A program made the position numbers and the translations under genes. From the NCBI GenBank assembly GCA_026545765.1, contig CM048839.1, forward strand, positions 15,066,566 to 15,130,565: DNA of 64,000 nt, read 5' to 3'. The stretch's first letter is position 1. Each line of letters begins with the position of its first letter. Below the pieces are notes generated by a model that was given only the letters and a program-made list of their open reading frames with translations, searched no databases and was not told the origin of the DNA. Source of the stretch: Plantago major. Its lineage: Eukaryota > Streptophyta > Magnoliopsida > Lamiales > Plantaginaceae. Shown here piece by piece: positions 35,962 to 48,110 of this stretch.

Positions 35962-38900
35962 TATCATATACTAAGATGACCACAAACAATTGACCTTTAC
36001 AATAGTTTATTCAAACCCCACGTCCTAATCCTGAGATCGAGCACTAATTTTGTCAAGTCAACACAAGATCTTAACCGTTTTTAGGCTCGCAACTTTTAAT
36101 CCAGATCTGTTTAAATGTTTGTGATTGTACTTTTTTTTTTTTAAGAAGTTCTGTGATTGTACTTAGCATGAACCAAAACTATTGTAAGATAATACGGTCA
36201 ATTAGACTTGCCTAACCCATCTTCAACAAGAGACGTGTATGCATTAACAAACACTAACTTCTCCTTAATCTTTAAACCTACTTGTGGAGTATTATTCAGA
36301 GAACAAAACAATTGTTTGAGGGATTTTGTGACGATCGAAGTATAATCAAAAGATCAGGACAAAAAGTGTTTGCACTGGGCTCAATGGAAGACAAGACCAT
36401 CAAAATAGGCTGATAATAGTGTGAACATATCCCGTGCTTTATGTATGTCAAATCACTTGTGATTACGGTGTAACCCGTATCGGATACACTTTGACTGCAC
36501 ACGGGATAAATTTTCAGACTCGTGTACTATAATTAATATGCAAACTACAAAAATCAAATTGAACCGTACAAAGTGCGAAAAATTCAAATTGAGAAGTGAT
36601 AAAGTTACATTGTTGATGATCTCAACCGATATTAGCAATGTAGAAACCATGCACAAATGTTAGATAGGTGAAACAAAGACTAGTCTATGTAATAGTTGAA
36701 AGAGTAAGCATTTCTATAACTAGCATTATCAAACAACGACAACAAGTGCTAGCAAATCGAATGATAATGTTCGGTTTGGACTATAATTACCCCACATAGA
36801 AGTGCATTAAGATTGGGAGTTTTACTTGGTGATATTTATGTTAGACAACTAGACAAGTCCTTTGATCATTCCATATTCAAGCCACACTTGTTGGATGAAA
36901 CGTCAAACTCACCTTTTAACGTTTTAAAGGTATTTAAGAATATTCCTCAACCTCAATTCATATGAATTTTACTAATTAAATGTTTCATTTAGCTATTTTA
37001 AAGCCTAAACATATGTCAATTGATATTCATTGCATTATTTCACAACTATTTATAAACGCAAGCAACCCTTAATAATCATACACCCAAAGAAATCCATTAA
37101 AGTTTGTTTTTAGTCTTTACTTGAATATTTGTACACATTATACGTGCGAAACAAAAATCGATGTTTCAAAAAAACTTAATAAACTAATTACTAGTACACA
37201 TTATACTTGAAATGCATGTGAAAAATTAAAAAAAATGTATGAAATATATATGAAGTGAGATAATTGAATAATGTATTTTCTTCTTCTTTCTAATGGATAA
37301 TTGAATAATTGAATTAGTTAAAATTCATTGACTTCACAAGTCACAACTAACTTTGGGTAGTTTTCTTTTTTAAAGTAATATATTTAAGCAAAATTCATGT
37401 ACTTGAAGTGCATGTGAAAATTAAAATGAAAAAAAAAAAATCAATCTACTACACTATGTTTTATACTTTTTAGTTATTCACCTTATATTTTCTAAATAAT
37501 TCTACTTTTTTTATATAATTTACTTTTAAAATTCATACCCTACTCGATCGATAATAAATTTAACTAGAATGGAGATAGTATTAAGTAAATCTCATCAATC
37601 TAAAGAAAAGCTATAAATACTTTTGGCCACTTACATGAATATGAGATTAGGATACATGGAGTTATATATTTGATGATAAAATGATTTAAGCTTAATTAGC
37701 ATGACTTGGGTCATACTATATAACAACAATAATGATAAATACTGGAAAAATCTAATTATGAATTGTGCCATCAATTCAAAATCTTAGTGAGTGTATCTTA
37801 AGTCCATTGACCTAGACCCCGTGACGAAAAAAGGTGCATTTAATGGGTCCAAGTTTTAACTTAATATATATATCAGATGTTCAAAACGATGATTATAGAA
37901 TGTGTCAATTTGTTAATTGTTATTGTCCATGCGATTGCTCATGCTTGATGGAGAGAGGTTGAAATTAAACTTTCGATTGTTATTCACGAAATATCAAGCA
38001 ACTCGAGTTGGTCAGTTATTAGTTAGATAATTTCATCCTTTCATATAACCACATCCCAATATGGGATAATTGCGTTTATGCTTAATGACTTTTTTTTTTT
38101 TTTTTTTTTTTTTTTTGTTGATAGTAACCGAACGAGATTTAGCATAAGGTGATACTACGATGTAGAGTCGCTGATCCTACCGTCTTTTTAGATAAGTAGA
38201 CGCGTTAACTATGTTACACAACATATTTCAATATTCGTTAGATATTATCGAATCTGAGGGATTGTTAGATTTGTGATCAACTGTACCTTGTGTATGTGGT
38301 GATTTGGATCATATGGTTTCAGGTACACTTATTGTGTCCAATTTGAGATCACACCTAAGTGGTTTGTGTTCCTCTTCATGTTTTGCAATCCACCTGAAAA
38401 TATAACCCGTAGGTTATATGAAAATAATGAAATATTTCATTTTCGTAAAGGAGCTATTTGCGATGAAATAGCGAGTACTAGACATAATTTGTCCGATTAA
38501 CTGAAGTTACAAGACGTATGCACACGAATTGACACGATAGATACTCATGTTCCAAGCAATTTAGCAAATGGTCCCCTCACTTTTCCATATTAGTTTTGTC
38601 CGATCCTAAAAGGAAACAATCAAACTTCACTAATTGAGTCCCCCACATGTTTCTCCTGTTCTTGTCACTTACCCAAAGATGATTCAGCATAGATTGCAAC
38701 TAATTCCAATAAAAGATAAAATAAATACAATTTGACCATAAAACATGTCCAAATTGACCTTCAGTGGACCTAACGAATTACAATTTGACCAAACAAAAAT
38801 GATTTAGAAAGCGATTTATCATACTAAATATCAAAACAATTGCTCATGAGTGTTTATGTCATGTCACATTTTAGAATATTGCATTATGAATAAGACGGGA

Positions 38901-39203
38901 AAGATGAGAACAAAGTATTATTAGCCTTCTATTTAATTAGAGCATGGAAGGATCCTACAAAAACCCAAAAACTTTACAAACAAGAAAGTGGAGGATATTC
39001 CGCTTTACAACAAACAACTAAGCAACAAAAGATGATCATCATTCTTCATCCATATCCTCCTCATTTCTTCTACTCCCATCCACTAGTTAAAAAAAAAAAA
39101 AAAAAAAAATTAACCCGACTAGGAAATAACAAAAGTTAACATCGAACCAAAATCTAGGAAGGTTTTCCTATCAGGGCGCTTCAAAGCAAGGGACCACTAT
39201 ACT
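35962..39203. other. Intergenic DNA, no gene seen
   Basis: AT-rich. It contains a T-run at about 38091-38116 and an A-run at about 39088-39108 in the probable 3' flank of the HLS1-like gene. No coding or structural pattern was recognised. Confidence 0.5.
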
Positions 39204-41077
39204 CTAAAACTCCCTCGGATCAACAAAAATGGACCGACCAGGAGGTGACTCAGTCCAGTCACCAACGGACTCCTCATGCTCTTTTAACCTCTTGATGCAC
39301 CACAGGTCCTCGTCACACGATAGGCTCTTCCAATGCGGTATCCCAAACCTAAGCGGCTCTTGGCTAGCCACCTCCGTAGCCACAACACCACACCCATGTT
39401 CCTTGGCCACATTGTGGGCCAGCCCACATAAGGCCTTCATGCACTTAGCTGCATTTGGGCCTTCTCCACCAAGCCCATAAAGAAAATGAAACCCAAAGGG
39501 CCTAAAAACCTCAGGCACAGAAGGTAAATGGAGCCACGGTAAGGCCCGGTCCACCACCCGAGTGGTTTTCGCAAGCGTTTTCCGAACACGGGATGCACCC
39601 CGAACCTCGAGCCTCATCACGTCCTTACAATTCCAAATGCTTAGCACGGCCCAAGACTCGGGGGGACTTGCTAGAAAAGCGTCCACGCCCTGCCAGGACG
39701 AATGCTTAGGCAGGGCTAGGAAAGTTCCGAGTGTAAGCTTGTTGTTGAGAACCGTGTCTATGTCCTTGGGGAAAAACTCGGTGGTGGAGAAACAGGTTCG
39801 GTAAAGGGATTCGGCTTCGGATGAGGTGAGTTTGACGATTGCGACGCCCTTAGTGGGCTTAATGCGGTGCGCGAAAATGGGCTGGACTAGGATTGACGGG
39901 GTACGGAACTTGGAATAACCGCATTTTTGGGTGAAAAGCTTGACCGAAGCTAGGTTGTCATTTTCTGTGGCCATGTAAGAGTAATCTACACCATTTTCGA
40001 CGAACCAAGTCTCCATTCTACGCACTAGCTGCAACCCGATTCCCATTCTCCTGTTAAACATAAAACCAAAACTAAATTTTTTAGCTTAATCATGGTATCT
40101 CACTAATTGCAAATATACAGCTCTAAATTGTACTGCCTGCCATAGTTAGATTCTTTATTCCAGAGGTTAGAATAATGATTAGATTTAGTTGTTTAAAAGT
40201 CGAATAAAGTGGAAAATCTTTACGAAAAAGGTAAATCTTGAGTGGAAAGGTCGAGGTAAATATATATATATCAATGAAAGCAAGTAGTAGAATAGAAAAC
40301 ATATAGTATTTTTGAACTCGGGAAATTTCCAAAAGGGGCAATTAATGGTAAGAAAACAGATTCGCAGTAGCATATAGTGTAAGATTACACGGGCCGGGTG
40401 TAGAGGAAAAAGATGAATTTTTATCCACCCAAACATCCATGAAAAATTGTTTTAAACCCGTACCATGTAATAATCACACAAATCAAGACATTTCTGCAAA
40501 AATGTGAGGACAAAACTAAGTTGCAAGACAAAAAACGTGGTACTAAGAAATGGAGAAGTAGTTAGTTACCGGTGAGAAGGCGAGACGCGTAGGCCCAAAA
40601 CGTAAGCGACCTTTGCGTAATTCGGGTTGTCAGAGTCAGAGTGTTGATTGTTGCTTCCACACGTAACGGTTTTGATGCACCCTCTAATCATCCCCACTAT
40701 TTCTCTTCTTTCCTTATCCACTCCGCCGCCCAATACCACCATCTCCGCCACCTGCATCGTCATTTATTATCCCAAGTTAGGAATTAACCCATTCGATAAT
40801 GACATCTAATAAAACGAGCAAGTAACAACACAAGTTAAGTTGTTAGGGTTTAGGGAAATTTAGTAGGAGGAGGAGGAAGGAGTACCAGCATGAGATAATC
40901 GGGGGAATGACGGACCCGACAGATGGGGTCACCCAATAGGTCGGTGTAGAGAGATAGTTTGCCATTGGGGCCCACTTCGCACCTATTTTCCACCTCTTCC
41001 ACTGCCTTGCTGTCTTTCTTCTCGTCGTACTCTCGCACCACCACCATCACCACCACTCCTCCGCCCTCTACCACCAT
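39204..41077 (-). CDS. HOOKLESS1-like GNAT N-acetyltransferase
   Basis: Three exons join in frame on the minus strand: 41077-40886, 40751-40570 and 40050-39204, giving 406 aa, close to HLS1 family size. The GNAT fold takes the N-terminal half: VVVREYDEKKDSKAVEEVE begins beta-1/alpha-1, and AYVLGLRVSPSHRRMGIGLQ holds the acetyl-CoA binding motif (R-R-M-G-I-G, about 125-130). MATENDNLASVKLFTQKCGY completes the fold. The C-terminal half (EFFPKDIDTVL, SWAVLSIWNCKDVMRLEV, RPFGFHFLYGLGGEGP, HWKSLSCDEDLWCIKRL) is the plant-specific HLS1-type region. HLS1 links ethylene, light and sugar signals to differential growth through auxin response; this gene's own role is not known. Exon 3 has higher GC than its surroundings. 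All splice sites are GT-AG. Confidence 0.93.
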
Positions 41078-41159
41078 ACTTTACTTTTTTATTTTAATTA
41101 TTATTACTTGTTATGAGAGTTTATATTTAGTTGCCTTTTCCTTTTGTATCAGGGGGCGC

Positions 41160-41169
41160 CTATATATAG
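41160..41169 (-). promoter_or_regulatory. Probable TATA box of the HLS1-like gene
   Basis: CTATATATAG, a palindromic TATA motif, lies 83 bp upstream of the start codon on the minus strand. It would give a leader of about 50 nt. Confidence 0.6.
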
Positions 41170-41850
41170 TGGGCTGGGAGAGAAGGGGTTGAGGTGTAAT
41201 AATTATGACTCCGATACTAATTAACGTGATGATGACTATAATGAATGAGTTTATATCATAGAGAGAGAAGATCGTCTTGAGAATTGGGATTTTTTGTTTG
41301 AAAATTGAAATTTATTTATAGATTTATAGATAATACAAGAATGGGAGCTAGAGAAGGAAATGAAGGAGGAAAAACAGGGGTGCCGTTACAGGCTTTTTGA
41401 GGCTCTACGTGCTTTATTCTGCAGCCTAGCCAGTAAGTAACAACAAACAAACCAGTAACCACTACTAGTAGGAGTAGAATAGAACTAGTGTGACTCACTC
41501 TCTATACTCTATAGTCTGTCTATATGACTTCACTTCAGTTTTGATTAATTTTCAGAGCACTTGTTTCCCATTTTATACTTGAGTTTTAGAGGGGTCTTTT
41601 TGTAATTTTCTCCAACAACTAGTACTGCTACAATTTTTATTTTCGTGATCTTGATTGATGTTTCTTAAGTATAACAATGGAATTTGCTCTCTATAGACAT
41701 CAATAGACATGGAAACAATATCTTTGCTATATATGTGTGTGTATATGCATGTATTATTCTTTTTTTCCTTTTTATGTTTTTATACGGCCGTTAATTAAGT
41801 TGTTTGGTGTTAAATTGATGTTTTCATGATTGGATTGTAGATTCACATTA

Positions 41851-41954
41851 GCCTGTTGGCTTCAATTCGATTCATTCGATTCTGCTTAGTTATATTTTAT
41901 ACTACAATTCAATTCAGTTCAATTCAGTAAACTTCAGTTCAAAAGAACAGAGCC
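41851..41954. mobile_element. TTA-flanked MITE, copy B (pentamer-arm family)
   Basis: TTA lies on both sides (41848-41850 and 41955-41957). The core GTTATATTTTATACTAC is present, followed by GTTCA-type pentamers and the end CAGTTCAAAAGAACAGAGCC. The left arm is short and diverged (GCCTGTTGGCTTCAATTCG). Length 104 bp. Confidence 0.72.
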
Positions 41955-42632
41955 TTAGTGTTTGTAGTATGCGTATGTCACGGTGGGTGATTACCTGACG
42001 AAACATTCTAATATTAGTAATCGGCTAACTGTCAGTTTGTTACATTATGTGATGTAATCCATCGTCGTTCCAAATGAGATGTATATGGTTTCAGGTTCAC
42101 TATTTTGGCATTATGGGTTCAGCCTAATTGTTTGTTTGAGACTCGATCAAGGAGAGTATGTGTACCCCTCACGAAAATAGTTTTCTCTCTGCACTTTCGG
42201 ATGTACGTATTCACCAATACACTTTAGTAACGCGTAGTTTTGGTAAAAAAGTGAATTAATTGATAAAACCGGAAAATGTTTAATTGTTTTAGCGATATGT
42301 GTAATTTTTGTATAAAAAGTCAAACTTTTTTCATTTGTTGGTGTGTGATAGCTTTCGTTTTTAGTAATGTATGAAGTTTTATGCGACAAGTTAAAACGAT
42401 AAATGTATGGAGTTTTGCGAGATTGATGATGTAACTCTTCTCATCACTTCTTAACGACCAACACCATTTTCAATCGTATCCGACCAATAACTACCGAGTT
42501 CGCAAAGAAATCTAACCATAATTCTCTAGTGTGAGATAACTTAAGTACTATAAATATAGTGGATTCCAAGGTAGATTCACTCACCAAGTCAAGAATCATA
42601 TGATATTTCTATTTAATTTCTGCATGGTTTAA

Positions 42633-42930
42633 GGGATTTTGGGGGAAAAGAAAAGAAAATGAAGAAAAATGTACTTTTTCCATGTTTGCTTCAATAGAAA
42701 ATGAAAATAGTGGAAAGGGAAATGTTGGAAAACCTGAAAAACGTGGAAAAAAGTTCAAAAAAGTCAAAAGAAATTCACGAAAAATTTTGCAAACAAAATT
42801 AAATGTCAATTTTTCTGGAAACTTAAAAATTATCAAACAACAGAAACAAGGGAAAATGCTGGTTTTCCTTCAACATTTTCCCAAGGGATTTAATTTTCCT
42901 CCAAATTCTTTTCTTTTATCCTGAAATCCC
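42633..42930. mobile_element. Foldback MITE with GGGATTT ends and TTAA flanks
   Basis: GGGATTTTGGGGGAAAAG at 42633 pairs with the right end (GGGATTTCAGGATAAAAG on the minus strand, from 42930). TTAA lies directly outside both ends (42629-42632 and 42931-42934), and the symmetry runs on into GTTTAA. Either TTAA is the target duplication, as in piggyBac-type elements, or the TIR is GTTTAAGGGATTT with no visible duplication. The interior is A-rich on the plus strand and non-coding; the 80-codon ORFs in it have no family resemblance. Confidence 0.6.
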
Positions 42931-43402
42931 TTAAACTATACAGAACCTATGTAAATTGAATTTTTCATAAATCTTAGTTAATATATTAATCTCATTGATT
43001 TCAATTTTACATGTCCTATATATGAAAGAAATTTTAAGAGTCTAATTTCCTTCAAAAAAATAAATAGCAATGGGCTGGACTGTGGAGTATAATTAAGTGG
43101 GCATCGATATAAACCTTTTGGCAGTCTCTTTCTGTTGTTTTTATTCCGTGTCTATTCAGCACACCCTCCATCACGATTCAAGTGTCAAACGAAGTGGTAT
43201 TAGCAGTAGTAATAGTGATAATTGTTAATTATTACAATTAATCATCATAATGCAAAATAGAAGAGCTAGGGAGTAGAAAATGGCGGCTCTGGCTGCACAA
43301 TATCACCCTCTTTCCTCATTTATATTCACTCATTTATGCGTTGCAATCATGACGCCAATTTGAAATCATTTACTACTATCACCATTTTCTGTCTAAAAAT
43401 AT

Positions 43403-43730
43403 ATAAATTATACTCTGAGTTGTAACATGTATATTTTATATACTCAACATTATCAACGTATAAAATGTATATCTTAAATTAACTATCCGTTTAAATATCA
43501 TATTCCGACCAATTTTGTCATAAAAAATGGCACATGTTGTTCAAACGCCGGCATGATTCACGCGATATATTGACAATATAGATAAATTATACTCCGGGTT
43601 GTACCTGATATAGTTTATATACTCCACACTGTCACCGTATAAAATTTACACCGTAAATTAACCACCCGTTTAAACATTATACTCCGGTCAGTTTTGTCAT
43701 TAAAAAAATGACGACACATGTCGAGTTGTG
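43403..43730. repeat. Diverged tandem duplication, about 179-bp unit
   Basis: ATAAATTATACTC (43403 and 43582), GTATAAAAT, AAATTAACTA/AAATTAACCA, CCGTTTAAA, CCAGTTTTGTCAT-like words and GGCACATGT/GACACATGT occur twice in the same order. The second copy has more C and G at several sites. Confidence 0.75.
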
Positions 43731-44789
43731 GTTAAATATGGGACATTTTATTTTTAAGAAATGTAAATAATTTTTTAAATTGTATAAAATAATAGGATTA
43801 ATTATATACATTCATTAATTAAAAAATGAAAAAAAATATGGAAGCTTGACAAATTAGAAAAAACAAAGATTAGCAAAAATGCAGTTGAACATTCAATCAA
43901 TTGACCGGATATGTCTCTGATGTACTGTTGGGATTAAATATCTCTCTTCAAAATTAGTATGAATTACCACGCAATAAAGTATGTGCTTTAGAAAAAAATA
44001 TCCGAGAGAGCTCCGCCTGAGGAGATTCTTCCGAGAGGCATTGAGTTCAACCCGCTACAGTTTATAAATCTTAGAGAATCACATCCTAGAAAAGGGCGAC
44101 TTTCCACCTGCATGCAGCTACGGTCCGAGGACCCAACCTTCCTACACAAGGACTTTACGGTTGACACGTGGACGTCTTACTATCTAGGCCAGAGACCCCA
44201 ACCAGGGACATCTAGGCTCACTTATCAAGGTGACCAGGTAACTTAGTTGCATGTTTACTTTTCAATATTTACCTCTAAGGAACCTAGAGCATACTACTTA
44301 GACCCCATCAGTTAAGTCTAAGACTGGTCGATCCAAGGCAGGCCAGCTTAACAGACTAACCCCCTCTTAGATTAATTATGCAAGATTAAGGAACACTTTT
44401 CGAGGAGCATGAACACTTTAAGAGGAGCTACTATTTTCTAGGCTTTCCATAGACTTATTTTTACTTTTTCAACATGTTTTTATCTTCATCATGTACGTTT
44501 AATTTGGGTGTATTACTAAACAAAGGAAAATTAAATGTATTACTTTTTTTTTTTTTAATTTCTTTTCTTGTTTTCTTTCTTTTCTTTCCTGTTTCTTGTT
44601 TCCTTTCCTCTTTTCTTGTTTTCTTTCATCTTTTCTACTTTTATCTTTTTTTATTATTTTTCATTTTTCTTGAATATTTCCATATGATGATAATTATATG
44701 TAGCAATAGAAATATACTTATACATTACTTCTCAAATTTAAAATACATATTATTTGAATTTAAAATTACACTTGTAGAATGTAGTATTT

Positions 44790-44905
44790 TAATTGTTGTA
44801 ATTTTCATTTTCAATTATTGTAATTTTCAATTTCAAGTATTGTAATTTTCAATTTTAAGTATTATAGTTTTTTTAAGTAATGTAATTTTTATTTTCAAGT
44901 AATGT
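44790..44905. repeat. Minisatellite-like repeat, 22-25-bp unit
   Basis: About five units of ATTGTAATTTTCAATTTCAAGT with small changes stand in tandem. Confidence 0.75.
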
Positions 44906-45667
44906 ATTTAAAAAAAATTAATGTGATTTTGTTATAATTAATTAACTACATTTAAAATAAAGCCAAGAATAAAGTTTAAAATGAAATGAGAAAAGAAAAT
45001 GAAATGACTAATTAAGTTTGAAAGAAATGTTAAAAGAAAATAGATTTTGAGCCTCACTGTTGGAGTAGAGAATTGTGTAGAGTTGCAACGTGAGTTACAG
45101 TGAGTGGAATGTTGACGTGGCGGAGACAGTGGATTGCAGAGAGTTGCAACTGCTGGAGATGGCCTGAATATCCAATTTGTTGTTCACTTTAATAATATTT
45201 TGCGTCTCACTATTTTATGACTTCTATCATTGTTAGTGAAAAATTAGCAAAGCTTTTTCTTCTATCGTTGATTTAACATGTATTTATATCCTATCAATGT
45301 TATATCATCCATTAAGATTGAAGTCATGGTACGCGTGCATGGCGCGCCGTCTGCAGCATGTATGACGCGTCATGCGCCTCCCGCGTGATGGAATGACGCG
45401 GGGGCTGACTTGGCGTGCTCTAGCTCTTCCTTTTTTAAAAAACAAATTCAAATTCCTTTCAACTTTAAAACGGCTATAACTTTCAAAATAAAAATGTAAA
45501 AAATAAATAAAAATCACTAACGACTTTATTTTTTCGAGATCTATAAATAGAGACCGGTCTTGACTATGTTTGGATCATCCCATCTCCAACTCATCTTTCT
45601 CTCTTAATTAAATTTAAAACATTCTCTTCACTTCAAAACACCATCTCCACTTCAATTTTCCGACGAC

Positions 45668-46843
45668 ATGGACGGAAACTTGTTTACTCCGGAAACTCTG
45701 AGGTGGATGCAAGAAAACACACCCGAAGCCTACGAAGAGTGCATGCGAAAGCTCAACAAAAACACTTCTCAACAACCCCAACCGAGCTTCGTTCGCCCTT
45801 TGTTCCAAAGCTCATACGAAGACCCCTACACTCAAAATTACCATTTTTCAACCTCCCAAACACCAATATTTTCGCAAACACAGGAAGTTGAGGTTGTTCC
45901 TGAAATGCAACCGGAAATTCAACCGAACCGGAGGCGTGGGAAGGGAAAGCCAAAGCCAAGGAAGGAGCGACGACCAAGAAAGAGCCAGGACGGAACTTAC
46001 TCTACAACCAGAATGAGGACTTGGTTCTCTTCTCCTGCTACATGGCGGTTAGCCAAAATCCGATCGTTGGAACGAATCAGAAGTACGCAACTTTGTTCCA
46101 TAAATTAAGTTAAGGATAAGTTCGAGGATTTTCGGAGGGATGGGAAGATGTCCGGTATGGAAATACCGGACTATGATTCACTTCGTCTCAGATTTAAGTG
46201 GATGAGATATGAGATTAATCATTGGTTGATTTGTGTGGATCGTGCTACTAGGGTTGTCGGTGATCGGAGTGATAACAATGAAGCCGATGTGACTGAAACG
46301 GCCCAGGAATTCTACAAAGAGACATCATCCGGTCAAGCCGCATTCAACATGTTCAAGCAGTGGGATGTCATGAAACAGTACCCAGAGTGGGGAACAAGGA
46401 TGAACTTGGAGGAACACATGAAGAAGGCCGCAACAGCTGCGAGGGTTGAGGTTCCGAATGATGATGATGATCAACAAATGGAATCAGCAGGTGGCAGCAG
46501 TGGGAGCAAGCGGATCCATGTCAGTGAGGTCAGTGTCACGACTAACAAACGGCCTATGGGTCGTGACAAGGCAAAGAAGATGGCTAAAGGTGATAGTTCT
46601 GGCAACTCCTCAATGGATGCAATGAGCGAGGGATGGGTAAACTTTAATGAAAGTTATACCCAATACATTGAGTTGGAAAGACAGAAGCTGGAGTTTGCCC
46701 GCCAAAATGAGGAACGTATGATAAAGGAGAAGAAGATGGACATGTTCATGAAACTTATGGGGGACTACGCCAACTTGGCCCCAGACATCGTGCATCGTCG
46801 ATGCAATCGCAAAAAGAATTGTTTCCATCCGAGTAATGGCTGA
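45668..46843 (+). pseudogene. Harbinger 2 ORF1, Myb/SANT-like protein with NAM-associated C-terminal region
   Basis: The first frame (45668-46108) begins MDGNLFTPETLRWMQENTPE, passes through a Gln/Pro-rich stretch and a basic stretch (RRRGKGKPKPRKERRPRKSQ), then loses frame in the SANT-like region, where WFSSPATWRLAK stands in place of the expected Trp-rich helix pattern. The second frame (46148-46843) resumes with DSLRLRFKWMRYEINHWL, AQEFYKETSSGQAAFNMFKQ and WDVMKQYPEW. It ends with a Lys/Glu-rich coiled coil (YIELERQKLEFARQNEERMI). The two frames together match the ORF1 architecture of plant PIF/Harbinger elements. At least one frameshift (about 46020-46150) disables it. It differs clearly from the Harbinger 1 ORF1, so the two are separate lineages. 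Confidence 0.85.
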
Positions 46844-47296
46844 AGTTTGGAGCTTGTTTTAGTTTGCTTGTTTTTCAAATTATGTGAGGTGTGACTTGTT
46901 TGTTTTTTACTTTCCGAAGTGTGGCTTGTTTGTGTTTTACTTTTTCAAGTGTCCGTTGTAATAAAATCAGTGTACTTTGAATTTGAATTTAAATTATTGG
47001 AATTACGGAAAGTAAGTCTTGTGATTTATCTTTACTTTGTCAAGCATCTTATCTTTGCTTTGTCAGGCATCTTATCTTCAATTTGTCAGACATCTTATCT
47101 TCAATTTATGCGGCATCCAATGCACTGTGACTCAGTTATGACTAAGAAATGAGTCACCCATCTCCCACAACTTGTCTATATAATGCAACCATATAACACA
47201 TTTTCAGACACAACAACCTACTTGCATTCATCATTTCTTCCATTATCTTAACTAAACAGAAAACACTCTATCTACTTCAAGTTTTCAAAGATAATC

Positions 47297-48110
47297 ATGT
47301 CTAACCCACTACCAAGGCACGATACTCCTCCAGAGACCAATTCATCATCTGATGAAAGTTTGATTGGTTCTTCTTCATCCAATCCTTTCGTACAAATCCA
47401 AAGCATGATAATACAAAACGTACCAAATATGATCCAACACTACCAACAACAACAGCAACAACGGGACGAGCCACGACGGCCTAAGAAGAAGCGTGCTTAC
47501 ATTAGCGGAAGTCGAGAAGAGCGTGACAAACAATTGGAGGAAGACTACTTCAGGTTTAACCCACCATATGTACATAAATTTCAACTGAGATTCAGAATGG
47601 AGAGGCCATTGTTCGAACGGGTGATTGCTGGTGTGGTGCATCAAGATGATTACTTTGACAGCGTGACAAACAATTGGAGGAAGACTACTTCAGGGTTAAC
47701 CCACCATATGTACATAAATTTCAACTGAGATTCAGAATGGAGAGGCCATTGTTCGAACGGGTGATTGCTGGTGTGGTGCATCAAGATGATTACTTTGTCT
47801 GCAAGCCAGATGCTCTTGGCCGAACGGGGTTAACCACACTACAAAAATGTACCGCAGTCATTCGCATGCTAGCTTATGGGACTTCTGTTGACTCGGTTGA
47901 TGAAACTGCCGTCTTGGTGAAAGCACGGCTCTCATGTGTCTTTCGCATTTTTGTGACGCCGTGGTTGCTGAGTTTGGTACATGCGGAGGGACAATGAAGC
48001 CGATGTACGAAGGATTCTGACAATCAACGGTGCAAGAGGATTTGTGGGCATGCTTGAGAGTATCGACTGTATGCACTGGACATGGAAGAACTGTCCCAAA
48101 GCGTGTAGCG
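47297..48110 (+). pseudogene. Harbinger 2 transposase, N-terminal part with internal duplication
   Basis: The frame starts MSNPLPRHDTPPETNSSSDE, then a Gln-rich stretch and KKKRAYI. The plant PIF pattern follows: RFNPPYVHKFQLRFRMERPL, FERVIAGVVHQDDYF, CKPDALGRTGLTTLQKCTAV, IRMLAYGTSVDSVDETA. A 137-bp segment is duplicated here and shifts the frame (see next entry). A further frame gives INGARGFVGMLESIDCMHW and TWKNCPKA, with the first catalytic Asp (SID). After about 48105 the similarity ends; the second Asp and the Glu regions are missing. It is a truncated, inactive gene. Confidence 0.85.
47521..47797. repeat. Near-perfect 137-bp tandem duplication in the transposase
   Basis: 47521-47657 and 47661-47797 are the same except for one base (CAGGTTTAACC against CAGGGTTAACC), with a 3-nt spacer. 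The 140-nt step is not a multiple of three, so it breaks the reading frame. The near-identity shows it arose recently compared with the rest of the decay. Confidence 0.92.

Larger units (their letters stand above)
41170..45312. other. Intergenic DNA with MITEs and local repeats
   Basis: No gene was recognised. Elements at 41851 and 42633 and repeats at 43403 and 44790 are listed separately. A moderately GC-rich stretch at about 44005-44240 (GAGCTCCGCCTGAGGAG and later CTACGGTCCGAGGACCC) looks like a decayed repeat without clear ends. A pyrimidine-rich stretch lies at about 44540-44660. Confidence 0.5.

Noticed and set aside
44474-44845. 123-codon hydrophobic ORF
   Set aside because: It is a translated pyrimidine-rich, low-complexity tract with Leu/Phe/Ser only; no domain or neighbouring gene structure supports it.
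45020-45175. A Tourist-like MITE ending GCTGGAGATGGCC
   Set aside because: GAGCCTCACTGTTGGAG and CTGCTGGAGATGGCC look like MITE end words, but no matching left end or TWA duplication could be fixed.
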